Shown: in pieces, positions 45,782-56,061 of the stretch
Layout of the letters: each line of letters starts with the position of its first letter
How positions within the stretch are numbered: position 1 is the stretch's first letter
Assembly: GCA_034770075.1 (NCBI GenBank)
Contig: CM068382.1
Location: forward strand, 86,979,766-87,043,765
Direction: 5' to 3'
Origin: Aralia elata
Taxonomy: Eukaryota; Streptophyta; Magnoliopsida; Apiales; Araliaceae
Length of the DNA stretch: 64,000 nucleotides
Translations under genes and position numbers: made by a program
Notes under the pieces: generated by a model
The model's input: only the letters and a program-made list of their open reading frames with translations
Told to the model about the DNA's origin: nothing
The model's database searches: none

Positions 45782-47416
45782 TTACTCATATAACTGGGGG
45801 TAATTTGCTCTCATCTTCTCTTCGAGTTCCCACGTAGCTTCTTCCACCGCGTGGTTTCTCCAGAGAACCTTAACAGAATGAATGGTTTTATTCCTCAGCC
45901 TCTGCTCCTTCCGATCCAGTATTTGAATGGGAATTTCCTCGTACGATAAGTCCTTCTGGACTTGAATTGGCTCATAGGAAATAACGTGCTTGTAGTCTAG
46001 CTTATATGGACGTAACACTGATACATGGAACACGTTGTGAATGTGCTCAAGCTCAGGAGGTAACGCTACCTCGTACGCCACTTCACCTATTCTCCTCAAT
46101 ATTTCAAAAGGTCCTATGAACCTAGGGCTCAATTTGCCCTTCTTCCCAAAACGGATCTTCCCTTTCCAGGGAGATACCTTCAGAAACACAAAGCCACCAA
46201 CTTCAAATTCTCGTTTCTGACGGTTTAAGTCAGCATACTTCTTCTGACGATCCTGAGCTGCCACCAACCGTTGCCTTATTACTTTAATGATTTCCACGGT
46301 TTGTTGTACCAATTCTGGTCCCAACAATCTCCGTTCACCAACTTCATCCCAACACAACGGCGTTCGACACTTCCTTCCATATAACGCTTCATATGGTGGC
46401 ATACCGATGCTAGCGTGATAACTATTGTTATAAGCGAACTCTACTAGTGGCAAGTGATCGTCCCAGCTGCCACTTAAGTCCATCACAACTGCCCGGAGCA
46501 TATCCTCTAGAGTCTGAATTGTCCGCTCGCTCTGACCATCAGTCTGAGGATGATACGCCGTACTCATTCTCAACTGTGTTCCCATTCTTTCCTGTAGACT
46601 TCTCCAAAAATTTGACGTGAAGCGCGGATCTCTGTCAGACACAATAGATACCGGCACTCCATGTCGCGATACTATCTCCTTCACGTAAAGCTTCGCTAAT
46701 TGCTCCAATTTGTACCTGATCTTGATTGGTAGAAAATGGGCAGACTTGGTCAACCGATCTACGATCACCCAGATGGCGTCTAGACCCATTTGTGTTGTCG
46801 GAAGTCCTACCACAAAATCCATTGTGATGTGCTCCCACTTCCATTCTGGGATCTCCAAGGGTTGCAATAATCTGCTCGGCCGCTGGTGCTCTGCCTTGAT
46901 CCTTTGACAAGTTAAACACCGGCTGATGAATTCTGCAACTTCCCCCTTCAAATGCGGCCACCAATAATGCTGACGAAGATCTTGATACATTTTGGTGCTA
47001 CCCGGATGTACCGAAAATCTCGTATTATGGGCCTCCTGTAATATCTCTTCCCTTAAGTCTGGTACGTAGGGTATCCAGATCCTTCCCTCGAATCTCAGCA
47101 GCCCTGTGCTGTCAACCTTGAACTTTAATGTTTTTTCCTCCGATAGTTGTTTCTTAATGCCAATGCATTCTTCATCAAATTCTTGAGCCTCCTTTATCTT
47201 ATCCAGTAGAGTCGGACCTACTGTCACGGTGAACAGTTTTTCGTCCGTCTCCATCGGGTACTTAACTTCCAGTTCCAAACGTTCAAAGTCCTTTATCAAC
47301 TCCTCTTGAACTGTCAGCTGCATCAACTTCACCTTGCCTTTCCTGCTTAAGGCATCAGCCACCACATTTGCTTTGCCCGGATGGTACAGAATTTCACAGT
47401 CGTAATCCTTGATCAA
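45782..47416 (-). pseudogene. pol C-terminal part of element 2: end of RNase H, integrase, chromodomain
   Basis: An open frame of about 540 residues. It opens with IKDYDCEILYHPGKANVVAD, the end of RNase H. The integrase zinc region shows H-x7-H (HNTRFSVH) and CLTCQ. The core shows D in MDFVVGLP, D in VSDRDPRF and E in TDGQSERTIQ, i.e. the DDE set is present. The C-terminal third has LKVSPWKGKIRFGKKGKLSP (GPF/GPY-like region) and a chromodomain-type tail, VLWRNHAVEEATWELEEKM, which in chromoviruses steers integration to heterochromatin. The stop is at 45782-45784. It is the downstream part of a polyprotein cut off by two nonsense codons at 47412-47426, so this frame alone is not a product. Confidence 0.92.
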
Positions 47417-47425
47417 TTATAACCA

Positions 47426-47762
47426 TCAGCGTTGCCTCATGTTTAGCTCCTTCTGAGTGAAGATATATTTAAGGCTCTTGTGATCTGTATATATCTCGCA
47501 CTTCTCCCCGTATAGGTAGTGCCTCCAAATCTTCAAGGTGAAAACTACCGCGGCTAACTCCAAGTCATGAGTCGGGTAACCTTTCTCATAATCCTTTAGC
47601 TGACGTGATGCGTACGCCACTAACTTACCGTGTTGCATCAGCACACAGCCAAGACCCTTGTGTGACGCATCGCTATACACTACGAAACCCCCAGTGTTGT
47701 CGGGTAAGGTCAACACCGGTGCTTGACTAAGTCTCTTCTTCAGCTCCATAAAACTTTCCTCA
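47426..47762 (-). pseudogene. RNase H segment of element 2 pol, isolated by frameshift and stop
   Basis: It reads EESFMELKKRLSQAPVLTLP, then YSDASHKGLGCVLMQHGKLV (first catalytic Asp), THDLELAAVVFTLKIWRHYL (catalytic Glu) and YTDHKSLKYIF (third Asp), ending RQR then TGA. A 2-bp loss next to 47762 separates it from the upstream gag-RT frame: the sequence runs KFVWSEK then TGA, where element 1 has KFVWTKKCEESF. At its end TGA replaces an Arg codon, and TAA three codons later replaces Glu (element 1: RRWLELIKDYD). Confidence 0.9.
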
Positions 47763-50318
47763 CTTCTCCGACCAAACAAACTTAACTGTTTTCCTGGTGA
47801 GGTTGGTCAACGGCGATGCTATCTTTGAAAAATCCTGTATGAACCTTCGATAGTATCCCGCTAATCCCAAAGAACTCCGGATCTCTGTTGGCGTCTTCGG
47901 TTGCTCCCAATTGATAACCGCTTCTACTTTTGCTGGGTCCACCGAAACACCATTTTTGTCGATGACGTGACCTAGAAATTGTACCCTCTGCAACCAAAAC
48001 TCACACTTAGAAAACTTTGCATACAATTTCTCCATCCTGAGAGCTTCTAGTACAATCTTTAAATGTTCAGTACGCTCCTTTTCTGACTCTGAATACACCA
48101 AGATGTCATCGATGAATACGACTACGAACTTGTCCAAGTACTGCTTGAACACTCTGTTCATCATATCCATAAATGCCGCTGGCGCATTCGTTAATCCAAA
48201 TGACATCACCAGAAACTCGAAGTGCCTATAACGAGTCCTGAATGCAGTCTTCGGGATATCTTCCTGCCTCACCTTCAGCTGATGATAGCCTGTTCTTAGG
48301 TCGATTTTCGAAAAGTACTTCGCTCCTTTAAGTTGATCAAATAAATCGTCAATCCTAGGAAGCGGATACCTATTCTTAATCGTAACTTTGTTCAACTCTC
48401 GATAGTCGATACAAAGCCTCATTGAACCATCCTTCTTCTTTACAAACAGAACTGGCGCTCCCCATGGGGACACACTCGGTCTGATATAACCTTTATCTAA
48501 CAGGTCCTGCAGCTGAACAATCAACTCTTTCATTTCTACAGGTGCCATTCGATACGGCGGCTTCGATATTGGTGCGGTCCCTGGTGCCAAATCGATAACA
48601 AACTCAATTTCCCTGTCCAGCGGCAGTCCCGGAAGTTCATCGGGAAAGACATCAGCGAAATCCCTCACGATTGGTATTTGACTCATCTCATCCCCGACCT
48701 GACGGGTATCAATCACATGGGCCAAATAACATACACACCCTTTCTTAAGCAATTTCTTGGTTTGCATCATAGTAAGATAACAAGATTGTCTTGGTGATTT
48801 ATTACCATAGAATACCACCTTTGACTTGTTAAGAGTCTTCAGGTGTACACATTTCTTCTTACAGTCAATAACTGCTCCGTGAATTGATAGCCAATCCATT
48901 CCCAGGATTACATCAAACTCTCCCAGCCGAATTAGTATCAAATCCACGTTGAGCTTAAATCCTCGCAATTCAGCACAACAATTCCTATGAATGCATTCTA
49001 TGGGGATAATTTCCTTGTTTGCTACTTCTACGTTCATAGGGTGTTCTAATTTTTCACGAGGTAAATTTAACTGACTAGCAAATTCTTCGGAAACAAAAGA
49101 GCAGGTAGCACCCGAATCGAATGACACATATGCATTTAGATCATTGATTGGGATGATACCTGACACCACGTCCTTGGATTCCATTGCATCCTGAACGGTC
49201 ATGTTGAACGTGCGTGTCGTTGGCCTGTTAGCTTGACTGGCTGGTGCCCCATAGCTCAGCCGGTTGTTGTTCCCGTTGTTGTTGTTGCTCCTATTGCCAC
49301 TCCCGACGTCACCTTTCCTCTTCGGGCAATCCTTAATCTGGTGGTCGGGTGATCCGTAAGAGAAACATCCTCCCTTCGGCTTGTTCGGACACTGGGGAGC
49401 CATGTGCCCTGGTTGTCCACATCGGTAACAAACACTTTTCCCCTTCATACACTCTCCCGAGTGATTCTTGCCACAATTATTGCACCTGCCTGGTTTCTTC
49501 ACCTCCCCTCTAGATTTGTTTCCCCCTGATGACTGACTCTCGAGCCACTTACGTTTGTTGGGGTTACTACCTCCGCTGCTCCCTGCCTTGGTTACCTCTT
49601 GATTCTTCTTTCTCTCTTGGTTGAACCGTGCCACTGCTTCATTGCCCCCTTTCGCAATGATAGCTCTTTCCAGCAGTTCCGAGAAGTTCTTAATTTTCAG
49701 TATCGCTACTGACTTCTGAACCCATGGTTTCAGTCCCAACTCAAACCTTCTCGCCTTCCTGGCTTCGGTGTCCACCTGATGTGGGGCAAATCGGGCCAAC
49801 TCATTGAACTTTGTCGCGTACTCGGCGACAGTCATATTCCCCTGCTTTAGTTCCAGGAACTTCACTTCCATGTCCTGTTGTGTGTTCTCCAGAAAGTAAT
49901 TTTCGAAGAATAGCTCTTTGAATCTATCCCATGGAATGACTCCCTCACCTGCTCGACCCTTATTGGCCTTCCACCAATAGTTAGCCTCGCCCTTCAGCAT
50001 GAAAGTGGCAAATCCTGTTTTCTGTTCTTCGGCCACTCGTGCGACCTCGAAGACCTTTTCTATCTCTTCAATCCAGGTCTGTGCTTCTATTGGGTTAAGA
50101 GTTCCCTTGAACTCGGGTGGTCCAACCAGTTTGAAATCTTTAAAATTGGCCAAATGATGCGTTGGCTCGGTTGCTGGTTGGGTCCCTCCAGGTGGCAGTC
50201 TTGATTGCATGGCTTCTGCCAGCATCTCCGCGAACATCCTCATTGGATTGGTTTGGTCCCTAACTTCGCTTTCAGACTCCTCAACCCGGTGGTTACGTGG
50301 TCGTCCTCTCGGCGGCAT
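47760..50318 (-). pseudogene. gag-protease-reverse transcriptase ORF of element 2 (852 aa)
   Basis: The ATG at 50318 (MPPRGR) starts gag. Capsid spans about residues 50-240. Three zinc knuckles lie at about 279-331: CNNCGKNHSGEC (short spacing), canonical CYRCGQPGHMAPQC, and CFSYGSPDHQIKDC with Tyr for the second Cys. An N-rich linker follows. The protease site FDSGA is at about 400-404. RT spans about 590-800 with SPWGAP, CIDYRELNK and catalytic FIDD at 735-738. The frame ends at KFVWSEK by a 2-bp deletion, inside the RT-RNase H junction. Up to that point all key residues are present. Gag could still be made; a full Pol could not. Confidence 0.93.
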
Positions 50319-50728
50319 GATTTGATAAAGGAAAGCCGCTGACTTTTACCTATAGTTTTATATTTTACACAATATATCATTAAAAATCAACAATCAAGGG
50401 TAAAATCATCTATCAACACATTTATTTAAATGAAATGACTGCATTTATATTGATATACCACCGTTTTGTTACAAAGACTAAACCTGTGGCATACTTCTAT
50501 AAATACGCCACTGTGTGCCCTACCAACCATTAACCATTCCCCTGAGACAAAAGTGGGGAATTATAACTGTCCATCCCTCATAATAGACAAAAGTTGGGGT
50601 TTAACTGCTACCCCAATCGTGTAACAAGATATAAAGGTTCACATGACCTAACATGAATATGTCCCTAATAAAACAAAAGTGAGACCGACTGCACCTAAGA
50701 CAAACAAAACAATCATCCTAACACGTCA
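50319..50728 (-). other. Untranslated linker between upstream ORF and gag (element 2)
   Basis: 410 bp without an ORF in the element's direction. It could hold signals for internal initiation or splicing to gag; I see no firm motif. Confidence 0.5.
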
Positions 50729-51553
50729 CTATATGTCGTGACGGATCTGTGCCTGCTGACCAGAAGAAAATGCTCCACCCCCGACTCGGCGACGAACCGA
50801 GCGACTAGACTCTCCCATCTCGGTCTGAGGCCTCCTATAGGCTGCATCTAAAGCCAATCCCAGAGTCTCTATCCTCACAGCTCCTGCCTCGAGCCTGTCC
50901 TCCAACTGATCAACCCTCCTTGCTTCTCTAACCCAAGCGTCTCTAATCCGAGTCCTCTCAGCAATCTCCAGCCCAAACTTGAACTTCATGGCCTCCTGTT
51001 TGGCCTTCAGATGGGCAATCTCCATGTCCTTCTGTTCCAATCTCTCCCTCAGCTCAGCGTTCCGGGCCACCATCTGATGTAGCAGTGGTCCAATCTGCTG
51101 CGCTGAGGTCTCATAACCCTGCAGCTGCACCTTCACCATCCCCAACTCATGCTCCAGCTGATAAGCGAGTTCCCTATACTGATCCTCCGTGATCTGGTGG
51201 GTCTGGTTCTGCTCCTCCAGATGAGCTACCCGGTTCTCCAGCTCCTCGTTCCTACTGGTCAGTCCCTCTATGATATCCTCTGCAGTAGAGCCCATGCCAT
51301 TAACATAAGCAGGTGGCTCATCACCGTCAGTCTCCAGGTCCTCTTCACTGTCATCCGGGTCCTGACTACCGGATCTCATAACCCTACCTATAACAGGCTC
51401 TGGTAGATCCCCCTGATAATCCTCCTCTGGTTCGGGCTCATCCTGTGGCACTCCTGGGGCAACAGGTGCATAGCCCACTAACTGCTCGGTAACCACAGGT
51501 ATATCTGTGAATACCTCCTCCTGGGCTCCACTGGTCCCTCCTATGTCAGCCAT
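50729..51553 (-). CDS. Upstream coiled-coil ORF of element 2 (274 aa), function unknown
   Basis: It lies between the primer site and gag, on the element's strand. I chose the ATG at 51553 (MADIGGTSGAQEE) because the residues before it are hydrophobic and the acidic protein begins there; the frame is open to 51640. Order: acidic, Pro/Glu-rich N-terminus (EPEPEEDYQGDLPEP; SEEDLETDGDEP), then long heptads from about residue 95 to 240 (NEELENRVAHLEEQN; AELRERLEQKDMEIAHLKAK; VDQLEDRLEAGAVRIETLGL), and a basic Ser/Arg-rich tail (SSRSVRRRVGGG). There is no zinc finger or catalytic motif. The same ORF, decayed, precedes gag in element 1. An undamaged frame suggests selection until recently. Gag-like or assembly roles are guesses. 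Confidence 0.7.
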   Translation of the reverse strand: MADIGGTSGAQEEVFTDIPVVTEQLVGYAPVAPGVPQDEPEPEEDYQGDLPEPVIGRVMRSGSQDPDDSEEDLETDGDEPPAYVNGMGSTAEDIIEGLTSRNEELENRVAHLEEQNQTHQITEDQYRELAYQLEHELGMVKVQLQGYETSAQQIGPLLHQMVARNAELRERLEQKDMEIAHLKAKQEAMKFKFGLEIAERTRIRDAWVREARRVDQLEDRLEAGAVRIETLGLALDAAYRRPQTEMGESSRSVRRRVGGGAFSSGQQAQIRHDI

Positions 51554-51783
51554 CCTACAAACACAAACAGAGACAACAATGTCAGTATCATAATAAAATA
51601 CATTCATTGATAAAATGAAAAGATATTTTATCATGTACAACTCGGCTTAGCAGATTTCCACAATCCACCCCTAGACAAGACCATTATCCGAATCTCCTTG
51701 ATTCATACCCTAGCGTACTCAATACGAGTTTAAATCTAAGGTCATAACTTAGGTTTAGCGATCCTAAAGTTTATAACCTATGT

Positions 51784-51795
51784 CTTTGATACCAA
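51784..51795 (-). other. Primer binding site of element 2
   Basis: Minus strand TTGGTATCAAAG, a few nt after the 5' LTR end. It resembles the complement of the plant initiator tRNA-Met 3' end (TGGTATCAGAGC) with one mismatch. Confidence 0.75.
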
Positions 51796-52058
51796 CCTGT
51801 GACACCCCCAAATTCGGGTCTCCAACTACCCGGATCTGGTCATCACGATCCAATACAAACATTCACCTCTAACAACATATGATAACTAAAATGCAGAATA
51901 TAATAAACATATGTTGTTCATTACAAAGGTGTTACTAGTCCCAAGATACAATAACCTTAAATACTTAACACAAATCCGTACCCCAAATAATATCAGGGTT
52001 TAAATTACATTTATAATAATTAACTAAACATAAAGTAAAATCAGCTACGTGAAGCCTA

Positions 52059-52124
52059 TCACTTCATCTTTTCTTTACCCTTGCTCTTTCCTGATGTCTC
52101 GGGTTTGGATGCAATGGAAGTCAT
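52059..52124 (-). other. U5 micro-ORF (element 2, 5' LTR)
   Basis: ATG at 52124; as in the 3' LTR copy except for one Ala codon changed to Ser (GCC to TCC). Hairpin at 52138-52156. Confidence 0.42.
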
Positions 52125-53339
52125 GATATAGCAAGGATGAGCAACGAGTTTGCTCAGCAAGTTTAAAGTACAACAATAAAGGATATATCATGATGAAGGG
52201 AATATAGAAAGAGAATTCAACAATATAATTATCAGAAGCAAGAATAATAAATGCTTTTAAAACAATTGATAGTCAAGTAGACTTTGAACAATAACTTCCA
52301 AAGGAGCCAATAGCTAGTTGACCCTCTGGTTACTGGCTACAGAATAAGTACTTGAGGGGATCAGCCTCGCGTACGCTATGTGTATGCATAACATTTAACT
52401 CTGCTGTTTGTACCTTATATACGGTACCTGGGGTACTCCCCTATAATAAAAGGGGTGTCCATTTAGACTAAGAACCCTCACCATCGATTGGTTCAGATAG
52501 CTTTTATAAATTCTCACATACTTGCCTGACCGAACAAGGGTTCAGACTTAATCATGAATAGTTCGTAAATTTCGGAACTTTACTAAATGTACGAATTTAA
52601 ATGCATCGAATGCGATTGTCAATAATATCATAGATGTGGAATAACTATAAATTAATTAAACCACTTAAGCATTCTTAGAGTAAAATTTCAAGCTACAATA
52701 CGATAGTGGCCTGCTCGAATGAAAAGAAACTTGCAACAGCTAAAGTTTCGATATAAAGGACTTGCTCAATGTAAAAGTTGAGTAATACGAACTTGCTCAA
52801 TGTGAAAGTTGAGTAAGATAGAACTTGCCTGTTTGCTCAGCTACAGATAAATTTTAGCTTTAACTAATTGATCTTGGATAACCTATCAGTTGATAAAGTC
52901 GGTTTGTCCATTAGCATTGCATAACTGTATATCGATACATTACTTATGCTATTTATTTAGCAGGTAAACAATTCACATTTCTTTATTAACTCCATTAACA
53001 TTAAGTTATTATCCAACATTAGCTAATTAGAAATTAATTAATGACCTTTATTTCAAACGACTAATCATGCTTATTTATTAATTGGACTCCCAAGTTAGCA
53101 ACATTTAGTAACCCAATAAATAATAATCTTGCCAGTGCATTGTGACCTAATAGTATCCAAATTTAGTGTCTATTCTATTTGGTTACATCTCTATTTATCA
53201 TTTATAAAAGTAAATAATAAATTGATTACTGTACTACTAACTAACAGTGATAACAATTAAATAGGTTATTTAAGCTTTATTCACCCTTAGCTACTATTCA
53301 CTTTCAAGGGTAATTACGAAATTATTTTCCTTATTCCTC

Positions 53340-54260
53340 ATTTAACAATAATTAAATAATTAATGTATCACTCTACCCATGCTTAAGTATTATTAACGTT
53401 AATCAAATAATAATTAAGTTCTTATTATTTCAATAATAAATAATTAACTTACTCATACTTAATCATTATTAGTTAAATAATAACCAAATATTTATTATCT
53501 TTATTTATTATTCATTGATAAGTAATAATTACTTTGTTAATTATTCCCATACTTAATTATTATTTACTACTAATTAAACAATAATTAAATATTTATTATC
53601 TTTATTTATTATTTAATGTTAAATAATAAATAATTATTTATTACTCATATTCATACTTAATTATTATTAAATAATAATTAAATATTGATTGTCTTTATTT
53701 ATTATTTAATAATGAATAATTAATTTATCAACCTTACTCATACTTGATAATAATCAAATATTTATTATCTTCATTAAATAATTACTTCATTAACTTTATT
53801 CATACTTAATTATTATTTATCATTAATTAAATAATAATTAAATATTTATAATATTTACTTATACTTAATTATTATTTAAGATTAAATAATAATTAAATAT
53901 TTATTACCTCTATTTATTATTTGTGGATAAACAATAAATAATTATTTAGTTAACTTATTCCTACTTAATTATTATTTAATATTAATTAAATATTTATTAT
54001 CTTTATTTATTATCTATTGATAAATAATAATTAATTAATCTTATTAATTTTATTCATACTTAATTATTACTTAATATTAATTAAATAATAATTAAATATT
54101 TATTTATTACTTAGTGATAAATAATAAATAATTAATTTACCAATTTATTCATATTTAATTAGTACTTATTAATCAAATAAAAATTAAATGTTTATTATCT
54201 TTATTTATTATTTATTGATAAATAATAAATAATTACTTATTAATTTTATTTATTAGTTAT
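53340..54260. repeat. AT-rich imperfect tandem array in the 5' LTR
   Basis: Matches the array at 43000-43930; one unit is shorter here (near 53970-54000). Confidence 0.85.
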
Positions 54261-55036
54261 AATAACTAATTAGTTTGCAAATGCATTATTAACTCAAATT
54301 AAATTAATCAAGAATTGAGCCAATATTAATCGTTTGATTTCTGTTAGACAACAGTGGTTTAACAACCATTTACCTCCAATGAATTGCACAACCCACTTAG
54401 ACATTAATACATTTACTACTTAACAAAACTGGAATCATGTGTTCATAATCAACAGTATAATCAATTTCCTGCAATTTCATTCCAACTAACCAAAATTTAT
54501 TACCCAACACAAAAGGTAACAAATTTCCAAGTAGATTATAGTAATACTGATTTCAATTTCAGTAACCATTCCAAACAGAAAAACAGAGTTTAATCTAGGC
54601 ATTATACCAATTCCAGAACTCTATGTTGGTCTAAATACAGTACGAAATCTACTGCTAGAACCTCTAAGGTTCGACAACACCAGTTTCCCAACACAGAATT
54701 AACACAGTGTATTATACAACCAACTCAATGTATTATTATACAACCAACACATTGATACAAACCAACACAGTGATATAAACCAACACAGTCAACAATACTA
54801 ATCCTAGTACAGAAGAAGAAATTTATACAAAACCCCTAAAGAAAACTATCACAGACGCTCACTGATATACCTGGGTGTGGTTCGAATGGCTGTCCTCCTT
54901 CTTCGTCCACAATAATCGACCCAACTGGACATCCACCACCCAGCATCTGACTTCCCCTGGTTCTCTCTCTCTAATTTCGAACCCTAAATTTTCTAATTTG
55001 GAACTCACGAAGCAAAGGAATCGACAGCATGGGAGT

Positions 55037-55050
55037 TCAATTTATAGGAG
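55037..55050 (-). promoter_or_regulatory. TATA box of element 2's 5' LTR
   Basis: Minus strand CTCCTATAAATTG; the promoter-side copy. A CpG-rich stretch lies upstream of it in the element's direction. Confidence 0.5.
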
Positions 55051-56061
55051 AATTTTTACCCAAATTGGCTGGGTATTACCTTATTTGGCCGGTTAAGGAC
55101 CATCGGTCGGAGGGAGGGGTCGTCTAGTCGTTCCCATCGAGCCGATTGTGACGTCGCCGGCAGCCCTTGAGCCGTGTGCCCCCACCGATCGCGTCACCGG
55201 ATTTTCTGGAACCCTTGGTCCGTTTGGTGCCGCTCGGTCATTCCCTGGCTGTCCCGCTTTGTCCACTAGTTGGACCTTGGCAGCCGTCGATCGGTAGCTC
55301 GTCCCCTGCCATCGCCGGCCTTGACAGCTCTGTTCCTCCTTCCCGCCTCTCGCTTAGTCGCTTGTCCGGTTTGATTGATGGGGTTTGAGTGAGGGTTTGG
55401 GTTTTCCCCTTTTCTTTTGCTCGGTTGTTTTGTTTTCAATTGCAGTGCTCGGTTATCTTCAATCAAATAACCGGCTGGACTTTTTCCCCAATTTACTTAG
55501 AAACGGATCAACCCGTTTCCATGGTCCGATTCGGCTAAAAGGAAGAAATGGGTTCGGTTTTGCTGGAAAGAATTTGGGCTCAACCCAATAGGGTTGGGCC
55601 GGTTGATTTTAGTAGAGAAATGGCCCAAAAAGGAAATAAAAAGGAAAATGGTTTCCGCCCACTTGATATTGGGTCAGCTTAATAAAAAGAGATATGAGCC
55701 AATTAAAATAACATTATGCTTCTAATATTAATTAACTAATTTAATCTAATTAATTAGTTATAATATTTATTTCAACAATAATTTCTCATGGCAATTTATT
55801 TAAATCCGATAATTGTAAAAATGAAATTATTTATTTAGATTCTCTTCAATTTTCTTGCCAACCAAATGTTAGGGTTAACTCATTAATTTATTCAAACTAT
55901 TAGTGAGTCCCTTTAAGGCAAAGAAAATTATTGAACCATATAATTATATAATTAAATAATAATTCTTACATGGATCTAATTTAATTCGTAAAATTATATA
56001 AAATGAATTTTATTTATTAAAATAAATTCGATACAATGTTTAAAAATTCCTGGACATTACA

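Larger units (their letters stand above)
41462..56061 (-). mobile_element. Nearly complete Tekay/Del-like Ty3/gypsy retrotransposon (element 2)
   Basis: LTRs at 41462-45734 (4273 bp, the 3' LTR) and 51800-56061 (4262 bp, the 5' LTR) bound a 6-kb interior: primer site, coiled-coil ORF, gag-pol, polypurine tract. In the first ~370 bp of the two LTRs I count six differences, so insertion is fairly recent. Flanks share TCTCATG (41455-41461, 56062-56068); this is a 7-bp match, or a 5-bp TCATG duplication if the LTR is taken 2 bp longer. It lies inside the copia RNase H codons. Confidence 0.95.
51800..56061 (-). repeat. 5' LTR of element 2
   Basis: 4262 bp, near-identical to 41462-45734, with the same AT array (about 53340-54260), CpG-rich block (55100-55390) and U5 module. 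It would be the promoter copy. Confidence 0.94.

Noticed and set aside
51784..51795. tRNA-like sequence
   Set aside because: Only the primer-site match to the 3' end of initiator tRNA-Met; no tRNA body.
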